Part shown: piece after piece, positions 48,761 to 57,803 of the stretch
Layout of the letters: every line of letters starts with the position of its first letter
How positions within the stretch are numbered: position 1 is the stretch's first letter
From: Krasilnikovia cinnamomea
GTDB lineage: Bacteria; Actinomycetota; Actinomycetes; Mycobacteriales; Micromonosporaceae
Direction: 5' to 3'
NCBI RefSeq assembly: GCF_004217545.1
Contig: NZ_SHKY01000001.1
Coordinates: 4,278,001 to 4,342,000, forward strand
Length of the DNA stretch: 64,000 nt
The notes under the pieces: generated by a model
What the model saw: the letters and a program-made list of their open reading frames with translations, nothing else
Told to the model about the DNA's origin: nothing
The model's database searches: none
Translations under genes and position numbers: made by a program

Positions 48761-49909
48761 TCAGTCCACGGTCGCCTGATGATCCTCCGGTGTCCACCCT
48801 ACGGCGCCTGGCGTGGATCCAGCCGCCCCGCCCGCAACCCGTGCGCCCACTGCCGGATTCCCCGGCCGGGCCGGGGCCCGGTGGCCGAACCACAGGCGTT
48901 GTTCCCCGAACCAGGGGTGCCGGCGCAACTGCGCCCAGCGCCCGGCGGGGCCCCGCTCGTGCCCGTCGACCCGGGCGGCGCTGACCTCCGTACCCGCCGC
49001 GCGGACCGCTTCCTGCGCGGCGGCCGGCAGGCTGCGTACGCCCTCGCCGGTGGCCAGCGGGGGCCGGTCCTCGTCGTCCTCGCCGAGGGCCGCCACGAGG
49101 GTCGGCATCATCACGGCGACCGCCCGGGCATACCCCTCGGCGGACGGGTGGAAGCGGTCGGAGCTGAACATCCGCACGGGATCGGCCTCGAAGGCCGGAC
49201 CCAGCAGGTCGACCAGCGAGACCGTGCGCCCGCCGGCCTCCACCACCGCGATGGTCTGCGCGGCGGCCAGCTGGCGGCTCAAGCTCCGGGCCACCCAGCG
49301 CAGGGGCGGCTTGATCGGTTGGATCGCCCCGATGTCCGGGCAGGTGCCCACCACGACCTTGCAGCCGGTCGCGCGCAGACGGCGCACCGACGCGGCGAGA
49401 TGCCGCACGGCGGCCGTGCGGGCCGACACGTGGGTGACGTCGTTGCCGCCGACCAGGATGATCGCGACATCCGGGTCGTACTCCAGGGCGGCGTCGACCT
49501 GATACGGCAGGCCGGCCGAGACGGAGCCCACGACGGCCAGCCGATACAGCCGGACCGGCCGGTGCAGCCGCCGGGACACCCCGGTGGCGAACAGGGCGCC
49601 GGGGGTCTCCCGGGGGCGGTGCACGCCGTACCCGGCGGCGGAGGAGTCGCCCAGGATCACCATGGTCAGCGGCTTGCCGGGGAACTTCGCGCCGTACAGC
49701 CCGTCGCCGCGGGGTGGGGGCGCCTCGGCCATCGGGATCACCCGCCGGGCGTCCGCGGCCTGGCGCAGCAGCACGCCGAGCGAGAGCAGGGTCAGACCGG
49801 CGGCCGCGCCCGTCACGCCGCCCGCGAGGCGACGGGCGCGCCGCCAGTCGTCCTTCGTCATCCCGCGGGCCCGGGCGGGGCCGAACGCGGCTCTGAACAC
49901 CTGTTCCAC
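48761..49909 (-). CDS. SGNH/GDSL hydrolase with membrane anchor
   Basis: 382 residues: a hydrophobic helix (AGGVTGAAAGLTLLSLGVLL), block I VILGDSSAAGYGVHRP, block III IILVGGNDVTHV with the canonical GxND, block V FHPSAEGYARAVAV, and a C-terminal extension of about 100 basic/Ala residues absent from its neighbour. It and the gene at 47890 are diverged paralogues, presumably co-transcribed with a 65-base gap. GTG at 49909 follows GAGGGAG. Confidence 0.82.
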   Translation of the reverse strand: MEQVFRAAFGPARARGMTKDDWRRARRLAGGVTGAAAGLTLLSLGVLLRQAADARRVIPMAEAPPPRGDGLYGAKFPGKPLTMVILGDSSAAGYGVHRPRETPGALFATGVSRRLHRPVRLYRLAVVGSVSAGLPYQVDAALEYDPDVAIILVGGNDVTHVSARTAAVRHLAASVRRLRATGCKVVVGTCPDIGAIQPIKPPLRWVARSLSRQLAAAQTIAVVEAGGRTVSLVDLLGPAFEADPVRMFSSDRFHPSAEGYARAVAVMMPTLVAALGEDDEDRPPLATGEGVRSLPAAAQEAVRAAGTEVSAARVDGHERGPAGRWAQLRRHPWFGEQRLWFGHRAPARPGNPAVGARVAGGAAGSTPGAVGWTPEDHQATVD

Positions 49910-50137
49910 TGTCTCCCTCGCGGTCGCTCGGTGAGACGTGCCCGATCCGGTTGGATCAAAACAAGTCCCGCGATGGTGGGAATTCAGAGGCTAGCGCGCG
50001 GGTACGACAGCGTGGTCGGGGTCGCCACCTACCCGACGCAGAGTTCACTCAGTCGGCACGAAACCATCCCGGAGCCGTCATCGCTCGGCAGCGGTGGCGG
50101 CACCGCGTCATCCTGGACTCAGGAGAGGGGATTGACC

Positions 50138-50494
50138 ATGGCAAAGACGCTGAAGCGTACGGCGGCCTTCACCGCACTCGCCCGGGCCCTGACGAGCGGC
50201 GCCCGCGGCGGCCCGTCCATCGGCGCCCGGCTGGCCGCAGTGCCCCGGATGGTGCTGGCCTCGATGCGCGGCGAGTACGACGGCGGCAAGCGGATCGCCC
50301 TGATGGCGGCGGCCACCGCATACGTGGTGTCACCGGTCGACCTCGTACCGGAGGCGGTCATGTTCGTCTTCGGGCTGGCCGACGACGCCATCATGATCAC
50401 TTGGCTGGCCGGGACCGTACTCAGCGAGACGGAACGGTTCCTGGCATGGGAACGCCAGCGTGCTTCGGTGATCCCCGGCTCCGTCGTGCCCTGA
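50138..50494 (+). CDS. DUF1232 (YkvA-like) membrane protein
   Basis: 118 residues with the family hairpin AAATAYVVSPVDLVPEAVMF and a second hydrophobic helix (GLADDAIMITWLAGTVL). Function unknown. ATG at 50138 follows AGGAGAGGGG. The frame is open upstream for 1.5 kb, but only as the reverse of the SGNH genes. The cystathionine beta-synthase gene begins 20 bases after it. Confidence 0.85.
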   Translation: MAKTLKRTAAFTALARALTSGARGGPSIGARLAAVPRMVLASMRGEYDGGKRIALMAAATAYVVSPVDLVPEAVMFVFGLADDAIMITWLAGTVLSETERFLAWERQRASVIPGSVVP

Positions 50495-50513
50495 GTCGTC
50501 GTTAGGCTAAGGC

Positions 50514-51872
50514 GTGCGCTACTACGACAACGTCGTCGAGATGATCGGTGACACGCCCCTGGTCCGGCTGCACAGCGTGACCGAGGGCATCGCCGCGACC
50601 GTCCTTGCCAAGGTCGAGTACTTCAACCCCGGCGGGTCCGTGAAGGACCGCATCGCGCTGCGGATGGTGGAGGACGCCGAGAAGTCCGGCGCGCTCCAGC
50701 CCGGCGGCACGATCGTCGAACCCACCAGCGGCAACACCGGCGTCGGTCTGGCCCTGGTCGCCCAGCTGCGCGGCTACCGCTGCGTCTTCGTCTGCCCCGA
50801 CAAGGTCAGCGAGGACAAGCAGAACGTGCTGCGCGCGTACGGGGCGGAGGTCGTGGTCTGCCCGACCGCCGTGGCGCCCGAGGACCCCCGCTCGTACTAC
50901 AACGTCTCGGACCGGCTGGCCCGCGAGATCCCCGGCGCGTGGAAGCCCGACCAGTACAGCAACCCGGCCAACCCGCGCTCGCACTACGAGCAGACCGGCC
51001 CCGAGCTGTGGACCCAGACCGCCGGGAAGATCACCCACTTCGTGGCCGGGGTCGGCACCGGCGGCACCATCAGCGGAATCGGGCGCTACCTCAAGGAACA
51101 GGGCCCGGTACGGATCGTCGGCGCCGACCCGGAGGGCTCGGTGTACTCGGGCGGCACCGGGCGGCCGTACCTGGTGGAGGGTGTCGGCGAGGACTTCTGG
51201 CCGACGACCTACGACCGCGACATCTGCGACGAGATCATCGAGGTCTCCGACAAGGACTCCTTCGAGATGACCCGCCGCCTCGCCCGCGAGGAGGGGCTGC
51301 TGGTCGGTGGCTCCTGCGGCATGGCCGTGGTGGCCGCGCTGGAGGCGGCCCGCCGGGCCGGACCGGACGACGTGGTCGTGGTCCTGCTGCCCGACGGCGG
51401 CCGCGGCTACCTGTCGAAGATCTTCAACGACGGCTGGATGGCCCGGTACGGCTTCCTCACCACCGGCGGCGACGAGCCCACGGTGGCGACCATGCTCGGC
51501 AACAAGAGCGGCGACATCCCGCCGCTGGTGCACGTCCACCCGACCGAGACCGTCCGGGACGCGATCGACTACATGCGCGAGTACGGCGTCAGCCAGCTGC
51601 CCGTGCTCAAGGCGGAACCGCCCGTGGTCACCGGCGAGGTGGCCGGCTCGATCGCGGAGAAGGCGCTGCTGGACGCGCTGTTCACCGGTCAGGCGCACCT
51701 GCACGACACCATCGAGCGGCACATGGCCGAGCCGCTGCCGATGATCGGTGGCGGCCAGCCGGTGAGCGAGGCCGTGACCCTGCTGGAGCACGCCGACGCC
51801 GCCATGGTGCTCATCGACGGCAAGCCGGCCGGGGTGCTCACCCGGCAGGACCTGCTGGCCCACCTCAGCTGA
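50514..51872 (+). CDS. cbs: Cystathionine beta-synthase
   Basis: 452 residues. It condenses serine with homocysteine to cystathionine, the first step of reverse transsulfuration. Fold-type II PLP domain: Lys in NPGGSVKDRIALRM, SGNTGVGLAL phosphate loop, GTGGTISGIG. Two CBS domains (about 340-450; VRDAIDYMREYGVSQLPVL) form a regulatory Bateman module. The haem-binding N-terminus of the animal enzyme is absent. Its pathway partner metB lies at 61169. GTG start 20 bases after the DUF1232 gene, so possibly one transcript. Strong terminator. Confidence 0.95.
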   Translation: MRYYDNVVEMIGDTPLVRLHSVTEGIAATVLAKVEYFNPGGSVKDRIALRMVEDAEKSGALQPGGTIVEPTSGNTGVGLALVAQLRGYRCVFVCPDKVSEDKQNVLRAYGAEVVVCPTAVAPEDPRSYYNVSDRLAREIPGAWKPDQYSNPANPRSHYEQTGPELWTQTAGKITHFVAGVGTGGTISGIGRYLKEQGPVRIVGADPEGSVYSGGTGRPYLVEGVGEDFWPTTYDRDICDEIIEVSDKDSFEMTRRLAREEGLLVGGSCGMAVVAALEAARRAGPDDVVVVLLPDGGRGYLSKIFNDGWMARYGFLTTGGDEPTVATMLGNKSGDIPPLVHVHPTETVRDAIDYMREYGVSQLPVLKAEPPVVTGEVAGSIAEKALLDALFTGQAHLHDTIERHMAEPLPMIGGGQPVSEAVTLLEHADAAMVLIDGKPAGVLTRQDLLAHLS

Positions 51873-51878
51873 GCCCGC

Positions 51879-51911
51879 CCGACGGCGCCGCCCAGGTGGC
51901 GGCGCCGTCGG
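51879..51911. terminator. Terminator between cbs and the convergent protease gene
   Basis: A 14-bp perfect stem with a 5-base loop, 6 bases after the cbs stop. Confidence 0.88.
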
Positions 51912-51966
51912 CGTGCCGCCGGGCGCGAGTCCACGCAGGTGGCCGCCGCTCCCCGGCGCCGGACCC

Positions 51967-52944
51967 CTACGCCAGCTCCGTCGGCACCGTCACCACGTCG
52001 ACGAACGCGTCGCGGCGCAACACGGTCACCGGCAGCCGGGTGCCGATCGCCGGGCCGAGCATCAGCCGCTGCAACCGCTGGACACTCTGCACCGGCTGCC
52101 CGCCCGCGCTGACCAGGATGTCGCCGAGGTAGATCCCGGCCGTGCCGGCGGGGCTGCCCGGGACCACCTCCACGACCCGCAGGCCGATCCGCTGGCCGAG
52201 CCGGGCGCCGATCGGCGGCGGCAGCGGGACCGGCACCCCGGCGATGCCCAGCCAGGCCCGGCGGACCCGGCCGTGGGACACCAGCTCCCCGACGATGTGC
52301 CGGGTCGTCGCGTTGACCGGTACGGCCAGGCCCAGGCCGTAACCGGCGACGGCGGTGTTGATGCCGACCACGGTGCCGGCGGCGTCCGCCAGCGCCCCAC
52401 CCGAGTTGCCCGGGTTGAGGGCGGCGTCGGTCTGGATGACGCTGTCGATGATCCTGGTCCGGCGGCCGTCCCGGGTCGGCAGCGAACGGCCGAGCCCCGA
52501 CACCACCCCGGCGGTGACGGAGCCGGCGAGGCCCAGAGGGTTGCCGACCGCGACGACGAGCTGGCCGATGCGCAGCAGGTCGGCGTCGCCCAGCGGGGCC
52601 GCGGGCGCGCCGCGGTGGTGCACCCGCACCACCGCGAGGTCGGAGAGCGGGTCGGCGCCCACCACATCGAACGCGCTCTCGGTGCCGTCGGCGAACTCGG
52701 CGGTGCCGCCGACCGCACCGGACACCACGTGCGCGTTGGTGAGCAGGAACCCGTCGTCGGTGAACGTGACGGCCGACCCCGCGCCGGGACCGCGCGGGGT
52801 GCGGACGGCCAGAGCCGCGACGGAGGGCAGCAGCCGGGTGGCCACCCCGGTCACCACCCGGCTGTAGGCGTCGAGGGCCTGCGCCTCGGCGTCCGGGCGT
52901 TCGGTATCCATGCCGCCGTCAACGCCGCCCCCGCGCCGGGTCAT
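51967..52944 (-). CDS. HtrA/DegP-like serine protease with PDZ domain
   Basis: 325 residues. Trypsin-like domain with intact triad: His in LLTNAHVVSG, Asp in SDLAVVRV, Ser in ALNPGNSGGALAD. A C-terminal PDZ domain follows (about 230-315; GLRVVEVVPGSPAGTAGIYL). No signal peptide or membrane helix is visible from the ATG at 52944, unusual for HtrA; the frame is open 78 codons further but without a convincing start. ATG at 52911 is an alternative. Divergent from the gene at 53092. Confidence 0.85.
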   Translation of the reverse strand: MTRRGGGVDGGMDTERPDAEAQALDAYSRVVTGVATRLLPSVAALAVRTPRGPGAGSAVTFTDDGFLLTNAHVVSGAVGGTAEFADGTESAFDVVGADPLSDLAVVRVHHRGAPAAPLGDADLLRIGQLVVAVGNPLGLAGSVTAGVVSGLGRSLPTRDGRRTRIIDSVIQTDAALNPGNSGGALADAAGTVVGINTAVAGYGLGLAVPVNATTRHIVGELVSHGRVRRAWLGIAGVPVPLPPPIGARLGQRIGLRVVEVVPGSPAGTAGIYLGDILVSAGGQPVQSVQRLQRLMLGPAIGTRLPVTVLRRDAFVDVVTVPTELA

Positions 52945-53091
52945 GCCCGTTGATCGTCCGCCCACGGCGAACATCGCAGCCGCCGTAACGCATAGTGGGG
53001 GCAATCGCACAGAAAGTCCGACCGCTGGGCCGGTGGTCGGAGTTGTATGTGTCGTGACGGACATACGCCACTGCTGACGGAGGGGTGAGGA

Positions 53092-53475
53092 ATGGTCTCT
53101 GTCGACCAGACTGAACCGGCCGACATCGTGGATCGGCTGCTCTGGCGCGACGCGCAGCACCTGCTCGGCCGCCACGACCGGCCGGACGCCGACTTCAACT
53201 GTGTCTGGTGTGGACGGCGCTGGCCGTGCGCACCACGGCGGCTCGCCGAACGGGCGAACACCGCCGCGCGCCGCCCGTGGCGGGAGGCGTGGACCCTACG
53301 GCACGACCTGAACAGCATCCGCCCCACGGGACTGCACGCCGGGCTGCGCGACAACCTCGACCGCCGCCGTACGGCGGGTCCGGCCGGGGCGGACCGGCGG
53401 GCCCGGCGGGCCGCCAACCGCACGGCACACGAACCGCCGCCCCGCCACCGTGCCAACCGGGGGGCGTTCGGCTGA
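53092..53475 (+). CDS. Hypothetical Cys/Trp-motif protein
   Basis: 127 residues. N-terminal half with DADFNCVWCGRRWPCAPRRL, a CxxC plus Cys that could bind metal, then a strongly basic Arg-rich tail. Function unknown; proteins with a CxWCGxxWPC motif are common small actinobacterial ORFs, from memory. ATG preceded by GGAGGGG. Confidence 0.65.
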   Translation: MVSVDQTEPADIVDRLLWRDAQHLLGRHDRPDADFNCVWCGRRWPCAPRRLAERANTAARRPWREAWTLRHDLNSIRPTGLHAGLRDNLDRRRTAGPAGADRRARRAANRTAHEPPPRHRANRGAFG

Positions 53476-53808
53476 CCCACACGGAGATCGGCGCCAGACC
53501 CGGTTGACGACAACAGAAAACCGCGACGTCGTACGGCGGCCCGGCCGTCCCCCGGCGGGCCCAGCCCTCCCCGGCCCGTACGACGCCTCCCCGGCGGTGA
53601 CGCCGCTGTGCCCCGCCAGCACACCGGCATCCCGCGAAGACCCGCCCAGGAAACTGGATCGACCGGCACGCCTCCGCCGGTCAGCGCCTCCGGCCAGGCG
53701 CAACCCCCGGTTTGGGCGGGCGCGGTAGGCGGGAGCGCGCGACCACAGGTTCCCCCGCATTCACTCGGTCGCGCGTTCCCGCCCTCCTTTCGTCGCGCAC
53801 GCGCGACG
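53476..53808. other. Intergenic stretch without a supported gene
   Basis: About 330 bases. Weak open frames exist on both strands, but with no ribosome-binding site, no normal codon pattern and no recognisable motif. Confidence 0.5.
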
Positions 53809-54306
53809 TCAGTCCGTCCGAGTGCGCGAATACCTCAGCTGACGAGCCGTTTCGGAGCCCATCGGCTGGTCGCGGGTCGCACCGTCCGGCACCCAGCCGC
53901 CGCGCTCGTAGAAACGCCGGGCCCGGGTGTTGCCGTCGAGCACCCACAGCACGGCCCGCGCGCCCAGGTGCGGCAGGGCGTCCAGCATCAGCAGCCGCCC
54001 CACGCCCCGGCCCACCCGTTCCGGGGCGACATGGATCGCGTACAGCTCGGTGACGCCCGGGTCCGGGGTCGGCCCGAGGTAGGTGAAGCCGACCAGTTCC
54101 CCGTCCGCGTCCGCGACCGTCAGGCGGTGGGTCTCCCGCTCCCAGCGCCACCGTTCCGCCCACCACTCGCCGAGCGCCGTGGGCGAGCCGTGGTTCAACG
54201 CCTCGGGGGAGAACAGCCCCGCGTACGCGCTGCGCCGGGAACGGAAGTGCAGGGCACCGACGGCGGGCGGATCGGCCTCAACGGCGGGGCGCAGCAGGAC
54301 GGTCAT
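53809..54306 (-). CDS. GNAT family acetyltransferase
   Basis: 165 residues with the GNAT core: VTELYAIHVAPERVGRGVGR (acetyl-CoA loop RVGRGVGR) and VLDGNTRARRFYERGGW. The substrate is unknown. Its ATG lies inside the last codons of the upstream RNase Z gene (29-base overlap), so the two are co-translated. Confidence 0.88.
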   Translation of the reverse strand: MTVLLRPAVEADPPAVGALHFRSRRSAYAGLFSPEALNHGSPTALGEWWAERWRWERETHRLTVADADGELVGFTYLGPTPDPGVTELYAIHVAPERVGRGVGRLLMLDALPHLGARAVLWVLDGNTRARRFYERGGWVPDGATRDQPMGSETARQLRYSRTRTD

Positions 54307-55207
54307 CGCCCGACGGTAGCCGGGCCGGTACGGGCACCCGCATGAGGTCCTCGGCCAGCACGATCTCGCCGGTGAACTGCGCGCGGGCCTCGTCCAGGAA
54401 CGCGCGCGGGTCCGGGTAGCGCTGGGAGAAGTGGGTGAGCACCAGGGTGCGTACCCCGGACTCGCGGGCCACGGCCCCGGCCTGACCGGCGGTGAGGTGA
54501 CCCACCTGGGCGGCCAGCGCGGCGTCCGCCGCCAGGAAGGTCGACTCGATGACCAGCAGGTCGGCGCCCTCGGCGAGGGCGTACACCGAGTCGCACAGGC
54601 CGGTGTCCATGACGAACGCGAAGCGCTGGCCCGGCCGCGGCACGCTCACCTCGGCCAGGGTGACCCCGTCCAGCCGGCCGGTACGCAGCAGCTCGCCGAT
54701 CGCGGGCCCGGTGATGCCGTGCGCGGCCAGGCGGTCCGGCAGCATCCGGTGGCCGTCCGGCTCGACCAGGCGGTACCCGTACGTTTCGATGGAATGCCGC
54801 AGCGGCAGCGCGGTGAGCCGCCCCGCGGACGTCTGCACCGCGAAGCCCGCGCCCACCGGCTCGGGCCGCAGGTCGGTGTTGTCCCAGAAGCTGGTGGCGT
54901 GCCGCAGCCGGTCGAAGTACTCCCGGCCGCTCGCGGGGAAGGCGACCGCGACGGCGTGCGGCACCTTGTCCAGGGAGATCCGCTGGATGACGCCGGGCAG
55001 GCCGAGGCTGTGATCGCCGTGGAAGTGCGTGATGCAGATCCGGGTGAGCGGGCTCACGGCCAGCCCGGCCAGCAGCATCTGGCGCTGGGTGCCCTCGCCG
55101 GGGTCGAACATGATCGTCTCGTCGTCCCAGCGCAGCACGTAGCCGTTGTGGTTGCGGTGCCGGGTCGGCACCTGGCTGGCCGTGCCGAGGACGACGAGTT
55201 CGCGCAT
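54278..55207 (-). CDS. rnz: Ribonuclease Z
   Basis: 309 residues. It trims the 3' end of tRNA precursors, relevant here because the tRNA in this window lacks an encoded CCA. Metallo-beta-lactamase motifs: GTASQVPT start, ITHFHGDHSLGLPG zinc loop, VMDTG and LVLTHFSQRY. The frame opens 50 codons earlier, but ATG at 55207 gives the standard MRELVVLGTASQ start. A GGACGGA stretch is upstream; ATG at 55234 is an alternative. Confidence 0.9.
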   Translation of the reverse strand: MRELVVLGTASQVPTRHRNHNGYVLRWDDETIMFDPGEGTQRQMLLAGLAVSPLTRICITHFHGDHSLGLPGVIQRISLDKVPHAVAVAFPASGREYFDRLRHATSFWDNTDLRPEPVGAGFAVQTSAGRLTALPLRHSIETYGYRLVEPDGHRMLPDRLAAHGITGPAIGELLRTGRLDGVTLAEVSVPRPGQRFAFVMDTGLCDSVYALAEGADLLVIESTFLAADAALAAQVGHLTAGQAGAVARESGVRTLVLTHFSQRYPDPRAFLDEARAQFTGEIVLAEDLMRVPVPARLPSGDDRPAAPRR

Positions 55208-55388
55208 CGGGTCCGTCCGCCCTTCCGGGGACATGAAGCGACCCCCGGGGTTCTCCGCGCTCGCGAGGAGCGCGGTCCGGTCGGACAAGGCCGGAACCCC
55301 GGGGGTCGGGTGGCTGTCTGGTATTCGGCCGGGACCGCTGCCACACGGTCTCGACATGGGGTTTCATTCTGCTGTCGAGGACAGCGGC

Positions 55389-55445
55389 CTAGCGGACAGC
55401 CACCTCACGAGTCCCGTAGCTATACAACGTCGGACCACCTCCTTT
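55389..55445 (-). CDS. Possible leader mini-ORF upstream of rnz
   Basis: A perfect Shine-Dalgarno, AAAGGAGGT (55445-55437 on the minus strand), has no long gene behind it. At good spacing a TTG at 55427 opens 12 codons (reading MYSYGTREVAVR with the TTG as Met) and a TAG. The GTG next to the site opens a 24-codon alternative frame. It lies about 180 bases before rnz. Such a strong ribosome-binding site in front of so short a frame suggests a leader peptide; I cannot confirm conservation. Confidence 0.35.
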   Translation of the reverse strand, partial: KGGGPTLYSYGTREVAVR

Positions 55446-55509
55446 CGCGTGTACCGCCCACCGTAGTCAGGGTGCCGAAACACGACAACGGTATTTACCC
55501 AGCCGGGCG

Positions 55510-56964
55510 TCAGCCGAGCCAGCCACGCAGCTTGGGGCGGCGGGACGCGGCCTCGACGGCGGACAGCTGCGCCAGGGTGTCGTCGCCGACGCGCTCCTGG
55601 CGGGCGTAGAGCACCCCGTACGGGAAGCCGTCCTCGCCGGCGGCGCGGGCGGCGTCGGCCAGCTCGCGCAGCAGCTCCCGGGCCACCACGGAGTCCTGAT
55701 GCCCGCCCAGTACGTCCTGCAGGTCCGTCAGCCTGTCGACCAGCTTCGCGCCGGGCTTGCCCGCGCCGCCGGCGAGCACCTCGACGGCGTAGCGGGCCCG
55801 CTTGTACGCCTTGCGGGCGTCGTGCAGTTCCGCGTCGACCCCGTCCGCGTGGGCCTGGTCGAGCAGCCGGTCGGCCTTGGCCAGCGCCTTGCGGACCCGG
55901 CCCTTCGGGTTGGCGTCGCTGCCCGCGGGCGCGTCGACCAGGGCGTCGAGCACGTCGAGCAGGCGCAGGTACCGCTCGCTGTCGAGCTGCTCGGTCAGCG
56001 CCGCCCGGCCACGGGTCTCCGCGTCCCGCAGGTGCTCCCGGATCCGCCGCGCGACGGTACTGAACTCCGGACCCTCCCGATCCACCGTGGCCAGGAGCTT
56101 GTGTGACTGCACCTGGGCGTCGCGGACCGCGCCGAGCAGGTCGGCCAGCCACTTCAGCTCGTCGGTGACCGGGCCCGCGGCCTGCGGCGGAAACCAGGCC
56201 TTGAACGTACGCAGGGTGCTGCGCAGGCGCCGGGTCGCGACCCGCATCTTGTGCACCGCCTCGGGCTCGCCCCGCCGTACCCCCGGGTCGTACGCCTCGA
56301 TCGCGTCGCGCTGGGCCCGCGCGTACGCCAGCACGGGGTCGGGCCGCCCGTCGCCGCCCAGGCCGGGGGCGGGCAGCTGGTCGCCGAGCGCGCGGGCCAG
56401 CTTCGAGGGCCCGCCGGCGGGGGTCGCACCGGCCGCCAGCAGTGCACGTTCCACCGCGGTGAGCACCTTCTTGGAGCCGTCGACCAGCTCGACCTCCAGC
56501 TCCTGCCAGTGCTGCCGGCCGGCGTCGGTCTCGGCGGTGACGGTGTCCTGGGCGACCAGCGCGAGTGTGTGTCCGTCGTCGTCGCACAGCGGGGTCTCCC
56601 GCCGCACGGTACGCAGGCGGGCCACCGGGCGCAGGTCGCGGTCCCGCACGATCGCCCGCACCTGTGCCTGCAGGGGGCCGGGCACCTCGTCGGTGCCCGC
56701 GTCGAGCGGGAGCCGGTGCTCGGTGCGGGTCGCGCCGTCGCCGGGCGTCTTGAGATGCCAGCCGGCGTCCGAGCCGCCGGTCCGCCGCCGCAGCGTGTGC
56801 CGGTGCTGGGCGAGCCTGAGGTCCTCGGTGTCGAAGTAGGTGGCGTCGAGGTTGTGGGTCTCGGCGTCGCTCGTCCGGCTCACGCCGCCGACACCGGTCA
56901 GCGGTGGCAGCTCGAAGTCCGCGGGGACGTCGTACTTGCGCTCGGTTTCAGTGGCGCTCTCCAT
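55510..56964 (-). CDS. CYTH and CHAD domain protein
   Basis: 484 residues. N-terminal CYTH domain (about 1-200) with the ExExK signature (ETERKYDV) and the tunnel residues DATYFDTEDLRL. C-terminal CHAD domain (about 225-480) with conserved-His helices (EAVHKMRVATRRLRSTLRTF, and HDARKAYKRARY). CYTH enzymes act on triphosphates and CHAD binds polyphosphate, so a polyphosphate-linked role is likely. ATG at 56964. Confidence 0.93.
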   Translation of the reverse strand: MESATETERKYDVPADFELPPLTGVGGVSRTSDAETHNLDATYFDTEDLRLAQHRHTLRRRTGGSDAGWHLKTPGDGATRTEHRLPLDAGTDEVPGPLQAQVRAIVRDRDLRPVARLRTVRRETPLCDDDGHTLALVAQDTVTAETDAGRQHWQELEVELVDGSKKVLTAVERALLAAGATPAGGPSKLARALGDQLPAPGLGGDGRPDPVLAYARAQRDAIEAYDPGVRRGEPEAVHKMRVATRRLRSTLRTFKAWFPPQAAGPVTDELKWLADLLGAVRDAQVQSHKLLATVDREGPEFSTVARRIREHLRDAETRGRAALTEQLDSERYLRLLDVLDALVDAPAGSDANPKGRVRKALAKADRLLDQAHADGVDAELHDARKAYKRARYAVEVLAGGAGKPGAKLVDRLTDLQDVLGGHQDSVVARELLRELADAARAAGEDGFPYGVLYARQERVGDDTLAQLSAVEAASRRPKLRGWLG

Positions 56965-57004
56965 TCTGTCTATCTTGCCTGCCGGGGCGCTCGCGGCACA
57001 GGGC

Positions 57005-57337
57005 TCACACCGGCTCCCGGCGATGGCTGCGCAGGTACAGCGCGCGGGAGAAATTCGCGGTGGCGGCGCCGTAGTACATCGTGGCCTGGGTGGTGTTGAA
57101 GGTGGTGTCCGCGAGGGCCTTGCGGGCCTTGGCGGTGTTGTTCCAGCGGATCTCCGCGTCGGACTCGCCGATGCCCCGGCTCGAGCACAACTGCCGGTTC
57201 AGTTCCTTGCCCGTCACGAACGACTCGAGGGCTGTCTCCGCCTCCTGCATCATGGTGCGTGCCTTCTCGAGGAGGGACTCGGCCAGCGTCCAGCTGAGCT
57301 CTTCGCCCTCGTCGTTGTCGATCATGAACTCCGTCAT
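57005..57337 (-). CDS. Hypothetical small helical protein
   Basis: 110 residues, two amphipathic helices (LAESLLEKARTMMQEAETAL, then NNTAKARKALADTTFNTTQ) and a basic end. No family recognised. ATG at 57337 with GGGAGGGG at correct spacing; a longer open frame upstream is antisense to the secreted proteins. It lies 40 bases before the CYTH-CHAD gene in the same direction, so it is probably co-transcribed with it. Confidence 0.7.
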   Translation of the reverse strand: MTEFMIDNDEGEELSWTLAESLLEKARTMMQEAETALESFVTGKELNRQLCSSRGIGESDAEIRWNNTAKARKALADTTFNTTQATMYYGAATANFSRALYLRSHRREPV

Positions 57338-57506
57338 GTGTGCCCCTCCCGTGGCGCAACCTCCTGGTTTGTCCGCAGGTACCAGTGTCCGTTGAGCCTC
57401 GGCGGGTGTCGATCTTTTTCGCCCACACGGGTGGTGAATGCGGGTTGACCTGATCCTTACGAACCGCTCGCCATCCGCTGACGGTGCGAGCCAAGGATCC
57501 TCGGTC

Positions 57507-57788
57507 ATGAGACGAACCCTCGCCATCGCGCTGGCGGCCACGGTGCTGCTGGCCGGCGGCTGTGCCCGCCACCGTGCGCCGGCCGAACCGGCCACCACCG
57601 AGCAGCCGGCGGCCGCGACCCGGCAACCGGCTCCGGCCGCCACCGCGTCCACCCCGACGTCGCGGGTGACGCGCACCCAGGCCGCCGGGCCCGAAGACGC
57701 CGGGCCGAGCCCGGACGTCGACGGCCTGCTGGACGAGGTCGACCGGCAGTTGTCCAGCGACCAGCAGCCGGCCGAGGACCAGGACTGA
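57507..57788 (+). CDS. Small lipoprotein
   Basis: 93 residues. Lipoprotein signal RRTLAIALAATVLLAGGCAR (lipobox LAGGC), then a Pro/Ala/Thr-rich low-complexity stretch and an acidic C-terminus (VDGLLDEVDRQLSSDQQPAE). Function unknown. ATG at 57507 follows AAGGA. Followed after 15 bases by another exported protein, so probably one operon. The about 170 bases before it are the divergent promoter region. Confidence 0.75.
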   Translation: MRRTLAIALAATVLLAGGCARHRAPAEPATTEQPAAATRQPAPAATASTPTSRVTRTQAAGPEDAGPSPDVDGLLDEVDRQLSSDQQPAEDQD

Positions 57789-57803
57789 GAGATGAGGACA
57801 CCG

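Noticed and set aside
48593..50137. Long plus-strand frame leading into the DUF1232 gene
   Set aside because: Antisense to two SGNH hydrolase genes; the real start at 50138 has its own ribosome-binding site.
53296..53760. Minus-strand frame across the 53.5-kb gap
   Set aside because: Overlaps the better-supported gene at 53092 and has no ribosome-binding site or recognisable domain.
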